Source: Neurospora tetraspora (lineage: Eukaryota; Ascomycota; Sordariomycetes; Sordariales; Sordariaceae). From it: a DNA stretch of 64,000 bases. Both the position numbers and the translations under genes were made by a program. The stretch is from assembly GCF_033439725.1 (NCBI RefSeq), contig NW_026944383.1:2356001-2420000 (forward strand), written 5' to 3'. The notes below the pieces were generated by a model that had not been told where the DNA came from, ran no database searches, and was given only the letters and a program-made list of their open reading frames with translations. The number at the start of each line of letters is the position of its first letter. Within the stretch, counting starts at the first letter, position 1. Below are positions 13,210 through 25,482 of the stretch, one piece after another.

Positions 13210-13850
13210 TATTATTTCTTTATAAAGAAATAAATTCTAAGTATTAGTTTGAATACTAATAGTATTCTTAGTCTCGTTCTGATTTTATTATATCTATAAT
13301 TTAATTTGAACAAATTGTATTATATATTAATTGTAATATTATTATTGATTATCTTCTTCTAATCCTTCTAATTTAATACCCTACCTACTATTTCTACATA
13401 GAGAAATAAATGTTTTATATTAGTAGTATTTTCTCGTTCTTATTTTATTATATTAGTAATTTAATCATATAAGCCTTATTATATATCAATTATAATATTA
13501 ATATCAATTATTTTCTGTAATCCTCCTAGTACTTTATTTACTATTTCTCTATAGAAAAATAAATTCTACGTATTAATAATATTCTTTTATTCTTATTTTC
13601 CTTTATCATTTTAAAAATCTTATTTAGATAAACTTTATTTTATATCGATTATAATATTGTTACCGATTATCTGTAAGTATTCTTTTTTTAATAAAAGGCC
13701 TCGAAATAAATCTTTATTTTCGAAGTTAAATTTACATTTTATATTTTAATATAAAATAAATTCCTTCGTTTCTATTTTACTTTATTTCGTTAATTGTAAC
13801 TCTTATATAAGTTAATTATATTAATATATTTACTTTAATTCTTATAAGCT
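13210..13850. repeat. Degenerate tandem array, 150-180 bp unit
   Basis: A unit that starts with a pattern like CTATTTCTNTATAGAAAAATAAA recurs at about 13,210, 13,388 and 13,541, and a partial copy can be seen near 13,770-13,850. Each copy then has an 'ATTCTTAGTCTCGTTCTTATTTT'-like pyrimidine tract (written here only as a general pattern) and a segment resembling TATATCAATTATAATATT. Copies differ mostly by changes of the RIP type, as expected if a tandem array was RIP-altered. Confidence 0.5.
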
Positions 13851-14910
13851 AATTGAATTAGATTTGTAGGCCCGGAATTTACTAAATAATTAAGTAAACT
13901 ATCGATTCTTTTTCTATTTAGGTTTTCGATAGCTTTAATAATATTAGGCTATCTTTAGGCGTAGGGCGCGGGATAACTTCATTTATAATATATTTAGCGA
14001 ATACGAAATTGTTCGGTTAAATTATCTATTTATTTAATTCAATCTAATTATTTACAATCTTCGGTCTACCGTTTAAATCTATTTAATATCCTAATTATAA
14101 GCCTCCGCTACTTTTATTACTCCTTTAGGTAGGCGCCCTCCGATATTAGGACCGGAAATACATATATATTTGGTCTAAATCATTAAACTAACTAATTTAT
14201 TATATTTAAAGCATTTCGTTATATATTAATACTTTCTATATATTATTTATAGTATAATAATTCTGTATTCGGTAAAGGAATATAAATTTTAGCGTTAGCG
14301 CCTAGGCGGGTCTATATCGCTATAGAGTTTTACCAACTATTTATCTTATATAATTATAATCAAATAGTCTACGCGCAAATAGGTAATATATAATATAATA
14401 TAGTTTTATAGCATATTAATAATTAATTAAGTATTTATAAAGCGAAATATTAAATTATAATATCTTTACATTTTAAAACTAATTTAAATATTATTATATA
14501 TTAGAATATTTATATCGTATATATTATTAACCTACTACTTCTCTAACGGTTATCTTATTATATATATAATATAAACGTTCAACAACGCAATACTTTAGGG
14601 GCTACTACGTAAATTAATTAAGTAGACCCTAATACCGTCGTTATTCGCATTAAATTAATAAATAAATTCAAAGATATATAATTAAAATTAACTATTAGAA
14701 TTAGCCAAATCAATTCGAATTTGATCCTTTATTTATACCGGAATAATAAATAAATAAATCGGGAATACACTATACCCTTATTATTATATTTTTATTACAT
14801 TTAATAATTCTAGCGAATTTTTATTAAGCGTTTTCATATTTTATTCTACTCGTTTAATAGGTCTCTCCTTATTCGCCATTTACTCCTCTATACTTTATTA
14901 ATATTTAATA

Positions 14911-15520
14911 TTCGCACCTACTTTATTATATCATTTCCTCTACTAATACTTTTCTTAAGTACGACCTATAGCTACTATTTATTCTTAATTCTTACGCTAA
15001 GCCCTAATTACTTTATTAATTGTAAATTTAATTTATAAATAAATTAGGATTTACAACCCTATAGACGTACTTTTCGGCCAAGCCCTATTTATTTTATTAA
15101 TCTTCCGTACCTATTTTATTATATTACCTCTTTATTATATTACCTCTTCTATCATACCTCCTTCAAATACAACCTATAGCTACCGTTTATTCCTAATTCT
15201 TACGCTAAGCCCTATTTACTTTATTAGTCATAAGTTTAACTTATAGATAAATTAGGACTTATAACCCTATAGACGTACTTTTCGGCCAAACTCTATTTAT
15301 TTTATTAATCCTCCGCACCTACTTTATTTCATTACCTTTTTACTATATCGCCTCTTCTACTATACCTCCCTCAAATACGACCTATAGTTACCGTTTATTC
15401 TTAAATCTTACGCCAAGCCTTAATTACTTTATTAATTATAGGCTTAATTTATAGATAAATTAGGACTTATAACCCTATAGACGTATTTTTCTGCTAAACC
15501 CTATTTATTTCATTAATTAT
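14911..15520. repeat. Three-copy degenerate tandem array, about 200 bp unit
   Basis: Three consecutive copies start at about 14,911, 15,103 and 15,311. Each begins near CGCACCTACTTTATT, has ACGACCTATAG and then CTTACGCTAAGCC in the middle, and ends with AACCCTATAGACGTACTTTT followed by a short CTATTTATTT segment. The spacing is about 190-210 bp. All copies are RIP-altered but still easily aligned by eye. Confidence 0.65.
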
Positions 15521-15539
15521 AGGCTTCGTTGTAGATAGA

Positions 15540-18505
15540 TCAAATAAAAAGGAGCGGTAGTATTAATACAATATTATTAATATATTATTTTTAGTAAAAA
15601 AAGAAAGTAGCCGGGTAAATAACCTAATATAATCGATAATAAGTATATAATAATTATACGTAAAATATAGTATTCCAAACCTTTACGTTATATTAGATTC
15701 TATTAATTAACCGAAGCTTTAATTATTTTGATTGTAGCGCGGCCGCTACTATCGGTATAGCCCGTAGAGAACGCCGACGAGAATGTCGGATATAGTAAAG
15801 AATCCGGATAATTATTATAAAAGAAGAAACGTAGTGCGGAAGAAATAATAGAATAGGATAAAGCGGTAGTACAGTTAATGATAGAATATTAAGAATTTCC
15901 TTTATTTATACTTCTTAGGGTACGTACCTTTTTATAAGCCCGATTTATAATACCCTATTTTATAATTTACGTTAATTCGTTAAACATAAATAGAAATATT
16001 TACCCCTAATATTAAATAATTAAACTCTCCTTTTCGTACTTACGTATTAGAACCCTATATTATCCAGTATTATATTTCATATTAAATATATATAATTAAT
16101 TTGCGAAGACTATTTATTTATTCCTATTTAACTATTTAAATAGTAATTTATTATAAATCTTTTTATATTCGCTATTTTAAAAATTTCGACCCTTAAAGTT
16201 TAAACGGCCATTCTTACTACTTTATTCCCTAATAAAAGATTTTTTACTGAAAATATTTACCGGTCGGAATATTTATAATTATATTTTAAACCGGGCGTTT
16301 TTAACTTATTATCGCCCGACTATTAATAATAAGAAAGAAGATCCAACCCCGTAGTATTATATTTCTAATTATAATTCAAGGAATATTAAATAAATTAAGT
16401 CGCTGGACACGTACTTATCGCTTTTACCGACCGATTAATAACCGTTCGGGTATTATATTTAAATATATACTGGCTTTACCGCACTATATAATTCGAAGTC
16501 GATACTAACTATAATTTTAAATAGCGTAAAAATATAAAAGAATTCAATAATTTATTAAGATTATATTCATTATAACTATATCGTCGTTTAATTACTTTAA
16601 AAACCTTTTTCCTATATAACTACTGTTAATTAGGGAATTAATTATTATATAAAAATTTATTAGACTTAATAAAGAAATTCTTAATTAATATTGAAAAAAG
16701 CGGTTTAAGGGAATTGGAATTATAATAAGGATTAGATAATAAGGAGGATAATAACGAGAAGGCTTATTTTAAATTAGACTACCCAACGGAATTATATAGG
16801 GGGTAATTTCCGTAAGTTAATAATATATATTGATTTTAATATACGATTGCCATTTATCCGTCGGACGCGTACTAATTATAATTATAATAAATCTAAACGG
16901 CTAATTTATAGATAATAATTCAATTTAATTTAATAATTTAATATCAGAATTTAAATTAATTAATTATAATATTTACTATATTACTACATAATTCGTAATA
17001 TAAGTAGCCACTAATTATATTAACATATTAGTACGAATATAGGTTTTTGAAAACTCTTTTACTAATATATTCCAATAGGTACGGAGAATAGTAAATAAAA
17101 CCATCCGGGATAAAATTATTTTAAAAAAAACGGCGGAACGACGGAATTATAAATATAATTAAAGATTTAAAAGTAATTATTCGAAAGGGTTTTTATAAAA
17201 TTAATAAGAGGTTGGCAAGTATTTAAAGGATAGTTGAAAATAAATATAGTAAATTATTAAGTATTATAAAGAAGGTAATGGATATAGTAGATGAAAATAC
17301 GTAAGATTTTCTACGATTAGAGTTAGATTAGGAATTTCTCTGATAAAGGATAAATAATTTAGTAATAGGGTTCGAATAATTATCGGTATTTATTTATAAT
17401 ATTAAATAAATACTTTTCTAATTAAATTATATTCGATTTTACCTATAAAATTCTATACTATTTAACTATTCGTCTCTATTTAGCCTTAAGATTAAGATTA
17501 GGAAACAAAAGAGAAATTTATTGGCGTTTCGTCCTATTTTTATAAATAATAATTAGATCCCGTCTTCGTTATATTACGGTTCAGTCGATTTATTAATAAA
17601 TTCGTTCGATACTTGAATTTAATACTAAATTTTATTTATATTTATTTATATACTATAAAATAACGATCGGGTTTTATATTCCTGCCCCTAGGTTAGTTTT
17701 TATACGTTAACAATAAGTGCGTTATATTAAATATTTTCCTTATTTCGTATATATAAATAGAAATTAGGTATTTAATATTTCTACGTAGGGAATTATATTA
17801 AATTTGAAGTTTATGTATTAGAATTTTTTCTATAAATAAATATTTACCGGTAAGCGTTTTGCTATTTACTATTTTAATATATAGTATTTTAATATATTTA
17901 GATTTATAATATACTTTATAATCTTTTTAAATATAAAAAGAAAATTTTATAATTCGAATTAGTAGCCTATCAACAATATAATTTATATAAATATTCATTA
18001 TACTATAGTACTAAATTTTATAATATAATCGCTAACCGGGTCTATATAAAGTTTAAATAATATTATTTTAAAAAATTAAGGCCGTTATAAGTAGTTGAGC
18101 GAATGAAATTAGATTTATCCTAGTTTTATCCGAGATTAATCTATATTATAAATTTTATCTAATATTTTACCCCTTTTAGCGAATATATTTAGTATAATAT
18201 AAATAGCGCAATTATGTACTTATATGTATTAATTTAGCGAGAAGAAAAATTATTATATTAATTAGAATCTTTTCTTTTTAAATTTCTTTTCCTTAATTCT
18301 TCTTCGATTATTTAAATATTTATTAATTTACCTCCATCTACCCCCTACTACTCTTCCGAAACATATCAAAATTAATTAAAAATTTATTAACGATTTATTT
18401 TTTATAATAGCGCCCGCTTACTACAAATTTATAGCTTCTAACGTATATAAAGAATATTTAGATAGCGATTAGAAACCCGCTAAACCCGAGGATAAGGATA
18501 AGAAG
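15540..18505. other. Unassigned RIP-altered sequence up to block edge
   Basis: AT-rich, TpA-rich DNA with no readable ORF and no repeat that I could delimit. It ends at about 18,505, where normal composition begins within a few tens of bases. Confidence 0.5.
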
Positions 18506-18510
18506 GATTC

Positions 18511-21130
18511 ACCACAGGAAGCGGCATGCGTCTACGAGATCGGCTCATGCTGTGCCGCTCTGGATCCATCTGGTCCCAAGTACTACGTATGTACGTATCG
18601 CCCTCTGTACAATCTAATGCTGGTTTGTTTGGTACTCCTGGAACACTGGACGAGATGTATCCCGAATTGTCCCAAACCTCACAAAGAGATAAACTGAATG
18701 GCTAGGTACGAGTCGGAAAGGCATCAACAAGATTCAATATGGCATATCAAATTTCCAAAATAGCATATGCAAGTTAAGATTACGCTTTGGTTATAGAACG
18801 AAACGGATCAATTAGATATATAAACGCCTAGGAAAGTTGACCAGAGGTCTCGAGCTAACAAACAAACCAGATTGGACTGTATTGCAATACTGTACCGCTC
18901 AAGTTACCTGGTGGGTTTCTCCATTTTTCCCAAGTCAATTGCGAGGTTAATTGGCCATGCTGGACCGAAATTGTCCACTCCCCCCCCCCCCCCCCTTCTT
19001 CCCCCTTCCCACTCTTTTTTTCCCAACACCCCTCACCTCTGTCGTCATTCGCAATGGGGACCGCTTTCCAGTTTCCAGCACTACAGGTTCCAACTCGACC
19101 TTCCCGATTCTGGATCGGCGGGCATGAGGACACCCATCGATGGTCGTTTCCAATCGTCCCTTTCGATGGTCATTGGGGGTTGAAAACTGGGCGCAGTGTG
19201 CCAAGTAACGGTTACCTTTTTGCGACCACACTATATACCCAGAAAGTAACCAGACTGCGACACGAGGTGCAATGAGGTGAGCACTTGTTGCGGAGACAGC
19301 GGCACTAACTGATAGCAACAGACCATTCTTTGGGTAGGTAGTAGGTAAAATGTGAGAACCGACACCCAGGACGTCGGAACCAGCGCTTGAAAAACGGCCT
19401 TGCAACATAACAGCAGCCTCAGGTTGGCGCGGTTAAAGCAGAAGATTGTGCGCAGCAAAACCTCAGAGACAGCGATATTATCATGTGATATAACGTCTCC
19501 ACGGTCCCGGGGGCACAACGGGGATGACGGGGATGCCGGATTGACGGGGGGCCCAACCGCAACGGGGGGGTAAGACGGGATCTGCTACCCTCGACAAGAA
19601 AATCAAGCTTCAATGTAACCCGGGGAACGGAAGCACATCATCCAGACGAGCAATGCCAGACTTCAACGGCACTCAATGGGACCTCGATGCTTCCTCGCAA
19701 CCAAGGGGGGAGATACTCTCCAGCAGAGGAATGGGGATGATCCCATCGACCCACAACAAATTACAGGGTCTGCCGTGCTCCCCCCAACTGCTCAACTTTG
19801 GTTAACGTTATACAGACCCAGATCCACATACCAAGTAGGTACTCTCGGGTGCGCGCTTCCAGGAAAGGCATAAAGCAAGTCGGCCGGGTGCGTGCCTGCG
19901 CAGCCTCACCTATTCTTGTACCTTGTGCTTTGCATTGGACATCTCTGGGTCTGGAGGGGGAAAAGGAAACACAGGGCACATAGCCGAGATGGGGAATGGA
20001 GGGGACTCCAGTTCTCTGGGCAAACCAGTCCGGGGCAAGCCGGGACGTGGATAAACATTCCATATGCAGTTTGGCGTGTGGAGTGGAGGCCCAGATGTAG
20101 GCCTGCAAGTCTACAAGGGAACAAGCCTCGCAGGGCACACTTCTTAGTGTAGTGACTGGCGGAACAGGGGCTGGAGTCTTCCGTGTCGGTACAGGGTTGA
20201 CCTTGCTCAGGGCACTCACTGCCTTTCCATATCTCGTTCTTGCCATGGTCACTGTGGGGAAATTATCCCACAATGTTTTTCTTTTTCGCTGCATATTTTG
20301 CACCCTACCTACCTCTCTCCACATCTCACCGAGTATTCTTCAAAGAGAAATACTTGTCCCTTGCTTGACTATATCGAATAGGCCTACGGCGTATGGGCAG
20401 CAGGCCGGTCAAGTTGTTTGCGATGTGCGCAAGGCAACATGGCGTGTGTGAAAGAGAAAACAAAACGGGACCCCCCTCCCCTGTCCCCCGGCCTGATATG
20501 TATCATGGTACCTCTGGGAATGGGCATGTCCAAGTACGCACCCTACGTACCTCTACTAGCCCGAATAAACACATTCTGGCATAGGACCGCAGACCCCGAT
20601 GCCACTACTTCGAGTCTGGCCTTGTCTTCTTCTCTAGCATTCAGTTTGCCCGTTCCTGCCCCATCCACATCTTCATCGAGTCCACCGTGTTCGGTACCCG
20701 TCCGAGGATCGCCGTCGACTCGAATGCCCCATTGCTCGCTCTTTTTCTTCCATGGTGATTTCTCGACCTTGATCAACCATCTTTCGACTCCCCCAGTGTT
20801 CAACAAACCCCTTCGGGAATAGCTTGCGAGCTCATTACCAAGGACGATACCACCTAGGCCCGTCGCTTCACATCGCCTGAATCCCTCAGTGGTACCCTGG
20901 TCGACCGTTTTTGGCGGGGCTTTGCTGTTTTCCAGAACCCGACTGTGTGGTTCAGGCGTCTAGTTTAGGCACTGGTTGATAGGCCTCCTGCGAATCACGG
21001 CCCGGAGCTTGTTCTGCCACCAGCACGTTTGCTTTTGCTCGCCAGTATTAAACCTACCATCAAGTACCTCCCAAGGTCCCGAGACCATGCCCTTCATCCT
21101 TCCCCCTTCGCTACACCACACAAACTCATC
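18511..21130. other. Intergenic region and leader of the F-box gene
   Basis: Sequence of normal composition with no ORF that I can support. It holds a run of 16 C (18,980-18,995) and several TACCTACC motifs. Short overlapping ORFs occur on both strands; the longest starting at ATG is 187 codons on the minus strand (19,761-20,324) and shows no domain. The last part is probably the promoter and 5' leader of the F-box gene, where several short upstream ORFs could affect translation. Confidence 0.5.
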
Positions 21131-22852
21131 ATGCTCTACTTAAACAAACGCTCTCCTTCCGAGGAGTTGGCCTCTGTTCACAACCCAAACTCTCCCAGTG
21201 GTACCTCTACTTGGCACGATCACAAGATGACCGAGGTAGTCGCATACCCTCAACCACAACACCTCTACCACTTCGGTGGCTCATCACATCGTTTGCTTGC
21301 CCCTGCCCCTGAGCAAAAGTCCCCTTACTTCTCTCCGGATCTATATCGCGAGATGCCTGTCTACCCCGTGGGCTACCAGACCAGCTCTCATCTGCCCAGG
21401 TCTCCCCCAGAGGCTCGCTCGGCTTCGGTCTCGAGTATATCCTCTCCGGCCTCCCACGGCACACCTAACATGTCTTCCTCCCGCACCATGTCACCAGTCA
21501 CGGACTCCAACTCTGACTCCATGGCAAGCCCCCCGGTCTTGACCAGGACATATAACCCGCCGTCGTCCTACCACCACACACACCACACCTCTCAGGCGCT
21601 ACCTTCGTCGTTAATCCCCGCCCCATCGCATTACTTGCATGCTCAGGTCGCCCCTCCGCCACCAATGTCTCTCTATCCTTCGATGCCGGCCCCGTCACAA
21701 CGAGCAACGACGTACCCACCATCATCCTCATATGGTTACCACCAACACATGGGCCACCCTTACCCATCTCAGCAGCCAATGCACAACTACCAGTTACCGA
21801 TGCACAACTATCAACCAGTGTACACCTACACCAGCGCCCAGGCCTATCCCAGCCATTCAGCAGGCACAATATTACCCTCCATGCCGTTCACTCCCACGCC
21901 AGGGTCCTCGGTCATGTCCCTCCCGCATACGCAACGTCAGGGGAAGGCTCCCATTGAGCGCTTGCTGAAGGATAGAAACGACATCGTGATGATGATCCAG
22001 TCACACCTGGACTATTTCGACGTTCTCAAGGCTCAGATGGCGAGCAGGTTCTTCAGGGACCACTTTGACCCCTCCAAGTGCCCCGAAGAAGACAAGATCC
22101 GGTGCGTCATGTTCGCCGAGATCAACTTCAAGCGGTTCTGGCCCAACAACACCTCTTCCGGTGGCCGGGGCGGCGACAAGGATGACGGCAAGCACCCCGG
22201 CTCCTTTGGGTGCTACCACTGCTTCAAGGTCAAGAACCCGGAAAACTTTGAGCTGTTCAGGTGGAAGAACGATTTGGAGGATGCCCCTGATAGCAACAAC
22301 AGCAACAACAACAATAACTCCAACAACAAGGAGCAAAAGAGCCAAAGAGGCTCCATCTCCTCCTCCTCCGCCTCCTCAAAACAACAACACCAAGCACCAA
22401 CAATAAACATCACCCAAGCCTCCGCCCAACAAACCCCACCTCTATCCCCCTCCACATCCTCCCACACCTCCACCTCCTCATTTTCTCTCACCTCAAACCC
22501 CCACCACGACCCCTCAGTAACGCGCTCCTCCCTCGCCGCCGCCGCCGCCGCCTCCACCAAAAACACTGGCGCCCGCCGCGGCGGTTCCGGCGGCCATTCC
22601 TCCTCCGGCACTTATTCTTCCTCGGACCAATCCCCCCGCATCCACGAAACCTGGGGCATTAGGAGGTTCTGCATCGACTGCGGCATCGCCAAGAAGTTTT
22701 ATAGACCGGGCGTGCTGATCGAGCTCCACAAGGAGAAGAACGCGGTGTGGGTGTGCGATTGCTGGGTCACGCATAAGCGGCCGCAGGAGCTGGATTGTAA
22801 GGTTTGTAAGAAGATTTTGCCGCTGAGCACGCCGAATCGGAGGAGGGGTTGA
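21131..22852 (+). CDS. F-box protein with split Cys-rich module
   Basis: An intronless 573-codon ORF. The first in-frame ATG is at 21,131, in a CATCATG context; the frame is open further upstream but only with non-ATG codons. Residues 1-270 are low complexity and rich in Pro, Ser, Tyr and His. Residues about 273-312 (PIERLLKDRNDIVMMIQSHL and following) look like an F-box, the Skp1-binding motif of SCF ubiquitin ligases. Next comes a CYHC pair at 361, then about 150 residues of Asn/Ser/Gln/Thr-rich sequence, then CIDC at 514 and a C-terminal CKVC pair. Related fungal F-box proteins carry these Cys pairs close together, so the linker looks like an insertion in a zinc-binding unit. Probable role: substrate receptor of an SCF ligase in nucleus or cytoplasm; the target is unknown. 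Function is inferred from the domains only. Confidence 0.85.
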   Translation: MLYLNKRSPSEELASVHNPNSPSGTSTWHDHKMTEVVAYPQPQHLYHFGGSSHRLLAPAPEQKSPYFSPDLYREMPVYPVGYQTSSHLPRSPPEARSASVSSISSPASHGTPNMSSSRTMSPVTDSNSDSMASPPVLTRTYNPPSSYHHTHHTSQALPSSLIPAPSHYLHAQVAPPPPMSLYPSMPAPSQRATTYPPSSSYGYHQHMGHPYPSQQPMHNYQLPMHNYQPVYTYTSAQAYPSHSAGTILPSMPFTPTPGSSVMSLPHTQRQGKAPIERLLKDRNDIVMMIQSHLDYFDVLKAQMASRFFRDHFDPSKCPEEDKIRCVMFAEINFKRFWPNNTSSGGRGGDKDDGKHPGSFGCYHCFKVKNPENFELFRWKNDLEDAPDSNNSNNNNNSNNKEQKSQRGSISSSSASSKQQHQAPTINITQASAQQTPPLSPSTSSHTSTSSFSLTSNPHHDPSVTRSSLAAAAAASTKNTGARRGGSGGHSSSGTYSSSDQSPRIHETWGIRRFCIDCGIAKKFYRPGVLIELHKEKNAVWVCDCWVTHKRPQELDCKVCKKILPLSTPNRRRG

Positions 22853-25124
22853 TCTGGGGCTGATTTTTGGGGTTGGCCTCGGGGGTTAGGTAGTGCCGGG
22901 TTAGGACGGGGCGTGAGATGAAAATCGTGGTTGGGGTATTAGTTGGGACTTCGTGTTGCTTGGGAATAATGTTGGCTTTGATGGTTGCAGGCGTTGGGAG
23001 GGAGGGTTTAGCGCTGTCTTTTTGTCCATGTTTTCTTCTTCTTCTTCTTCTTCTTCTGTTCATGATTTTTTTCCTCGGGTTTTTGGGTATATGGATTCTA
23101 TTTGATGGCGTTGAGAAACAGCGGTTTTACTTCCTCGAATATTATTCTGTGAGGTGACGAATCTCTATGATGTTTGATGATCTTGTCGTAGGTAGTAAGT
23201 TTAGAGTGCTGATAGAGCACGCCCCCTTCTCGCAGTGGTCATCAGGGGGTCAGGGGCATTGTTTCCCGCTTGCTGACCTTCCCGCTTGCCCTTCCCGCTT
23301 GCCTGTACGTGAATGTGATTGGGGCCGTTTTGGCTTGGGCTTGCTTATACGAAGTCCAGCCTATTGTATCTGTATGGGCCCTGTGTGTTCTCTTTGTTTT
23401 CTTTACCAACTGAGAGCGGGATTGATTGAGTGATTGAGTGATTGCTGGCTGGCGTCATTTCTTCCTCCTTTTTTCCTTCCCCGGAATCATCCATACCTAC
23501 CTACATACATCCCGTTTCATAAGGTCGGCAATCACAACGTGCAACGGCGACCACGGGGACCACGCAAGGCAGAAAGATCCCCGATGCAGTGCGGTCAGTT
23601 CTCAGTTTTCGTAGACCGGCGTATGCAGAGACGGAAAAAAAAACATGGGGAAAACGTGGTGCTTGAAGCAAGGGAATAGATCGACTTGTCAAACTTCAGT
23701 GAAAAGACTCACTCGAGTCGCCAGGATTTACTTCCAGTGAGAGGTGCTATGGCACTGAAGAGCGGTGTCTCCGGCTCTGTGGCTTGAGTGGGCGTCTCTG
23801 ACAGCAAGGTATTGTCGACCTGCCAGAGATAACGTGGGATGATGGAAAGGGCAATTATGTCGCCGCAATCTCCTCCCGGTGTTTTCCTATTATTCCTTCC
23901 CTTTCCACTTTCTTGGCCTCCATTGTTATCATTGCTCATCTTCTGTCCTCGCTCGTTTTACGTGCGCAGACCCCAGGCCACAATGTACACCTAGGTGAGC
24001 TTCCATGTAACCGGGTATCTAGGCCTCTGTTACCCGGACTGTCGTTGCTCTCCCAGAGTTACATTGACAGTTAGGAACCTCAACCGTCCCTCCCACCACC
24101 CAGACAAGCCACATACATAATCCCTCCCCCCCTTGATAGCGACAATTAACATCCCCTTCGTATTAACAAGGACCGTTCTTCCGCCTTACCTGACAAACAT
24201 ACCAAAAGGCTCACTTCCTATTGGTTAACCATGGAATTTTGGACAGCCACGGGTAACCACCTAATCACAGCCTTTCCATGTTCAATGTTACCCTGATCCA
24301 GTGATTTGCCACGGTAGAAGAGAACGGGAGGGACATGATGCAGAAAGAGGCAGCTCGCAACAGGCGCGTGGTAGTAACAAACGCGCGTCAATCACCAACA
24401 AAGAGAAAACTTTTCATTGTTGCAACGTTTGTTCGTCACCGAGAGATACCGCTTTTCGCCGTATATATGTGTCTATATCACCCTTACTTATGTTCGTGTA
24501 TATGAGTTACTGGGTAGAGGTAGCGTGGCTGTAGATCATGGGGACGGATGAGTGCTATGTGATTCCATGTATAATGGGCCCGTGGTACGACTTGCATTAT
24601 CCCACTGCCTCGATATTCATGCCACTAAACTTGACGGCCTTGGGGCAACACTTGTTCAGAACAGAGATGGACCAGACTACGACAAAGACTGGACTCGAAA
24701 GGTCGCGAATAGCACCAAGCCCCGAGTCCAAATTAAGGAGCTCACCGACTCAGGAGCCAACACGCACCCTCTGCCTTTCGATTGTTGCATTGGCGTCTGG
24801 CGTAATAACAAATAAGAGTAGTTACCAAGCTGTCGGGATTTGATATCTGATATTTGGAACGCTTGCACTTGTTTGCCTCCGGTTCCCCCTAAACCGGCTA
24901 AACCATTTCAGTAAGGAGCTGAGGAACTTTGCCTCTTCCTTGTTGTACCCGGTGCCCACAACATGATATGCAAATACAAGGAAAATTTCATTGAAGGAAT
25001 GCGGAGGAGAGGCAGGGACTGAGACATGGCATGATTTCGCTGTGGCTCTGTGGTTCGGCGGCTAATCAACGAAGCGTTCGTCGCGGCACTTCCAAATTCA
25101 GCCATCCCGGGGAAGACTTCTTAG
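22853..25124. other. Intergenic region, 3' side of F-box gene
   Basis: No supported gene. The first 300 bases are probably the 3' UTR of the F-box gene. A (TTC)n run lies at about 23,033-23,057. Only short ORFs occur on both strands, none with a recognisable domain. Confidence 0.5.
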
Positions 25125-25482
25125 TTACAGGATTTTGTCTGCTTGTAGAAATATTCCCGTCGTAAATGGACCCCTATGAGCACTAGTAGGTGGGGAAGAT
25201 GTGAATCTGGGGTATGTCATTGAAGGTGAGGGCAAAGAATAAAAGAGCAGCTTATCTTGTTCCTGGCACTCACCGAGCCATTGGAAGCTCACTTGAGTAT
25301 GAGATAGGCTCACTTTGAAGATCCAGTCTCCTTGTCACCCCTGGCATCATCTCGGTTATAGAGAGCATCGGCACGTCGGCACTGAAGACCTGTGTTCGCC
25401 TCTTCATTCGGTCCCGATGTGAGGAAGGGAAACTTGGTGTCCTGTCAGGCCTGTATAGAAACTGCAGCTTGCGTGCAACCAT
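25125..25482 (-). CDS. Possible small two-exon gene, unknown function
   Basis: On the minus strand an ATG at 25,482 opens a 209-nt exon to 25,274. A plausible intron (25,207-25,273, 67 nt) follows, with donor GTGAGT, an AATGACA-like branch site and acceptor CCCCAG. Exon 2 (25,125-25,206) then continues in frame to a TAA. The product would be 96 residues, beginning MVARKLQFLYRP and ending in DKIL. The ATG directly follows another acceptor-like TTCAG, so an upstream exon or a spliced leader is possible. I recognise no domain. Support is only splice-site quality and frame, which can arise by chance. Confidence 0.2.

Larger units (their letters stand above)
1..18505. other. RIP-altered AT-rich repeat block
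   Basis: This stretch is very AT-rich. CA and TG dinucleotides are rare and TA is abundant, while CG still occurs, which is what RIP (C to T changes preferring CpA, on both strands) leaves behind. No intact ORF longer than about 100 codons exists inside it; stops occur in all frames. Composition changes abruptly near 18,505, after which ordinary GC-balanced sequence starts. In Neurospora such blocks are usually DNA-methylated, H3K9me3-marked heterochromatin; that state here is inference. The sub-elements I could recognise are listed separately. The parts 5,712-7,786, 8,000-8,580, 11,200-11,880, 13,850-14,900 and 15,540-18,505 hold similarly decayed sequence that I could not assign to a family. 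Confidence 0.9.

Noticed and set aside
13210-15520. CRISPR-like repeat array
   Set aside because: Units are 150-210 bp, tandem without spacers, and the sequence is from a eukaryote; these are ordinary degenerate tandem repeats.
18980-18995. Poly-C run as a functional element
   Set aside because: Isolated homopolymer without flanking structure; possibly of inaccurate length in the assembly.
19761-20324. 187-codon minus-strand ORF starting at ATG
   Set aside because: Composition is erratic, no domain or hydrophobic pattern is seen, and similar-sized ORFs overlap on the other strand, as expected by chance in GC-balanced DNA.
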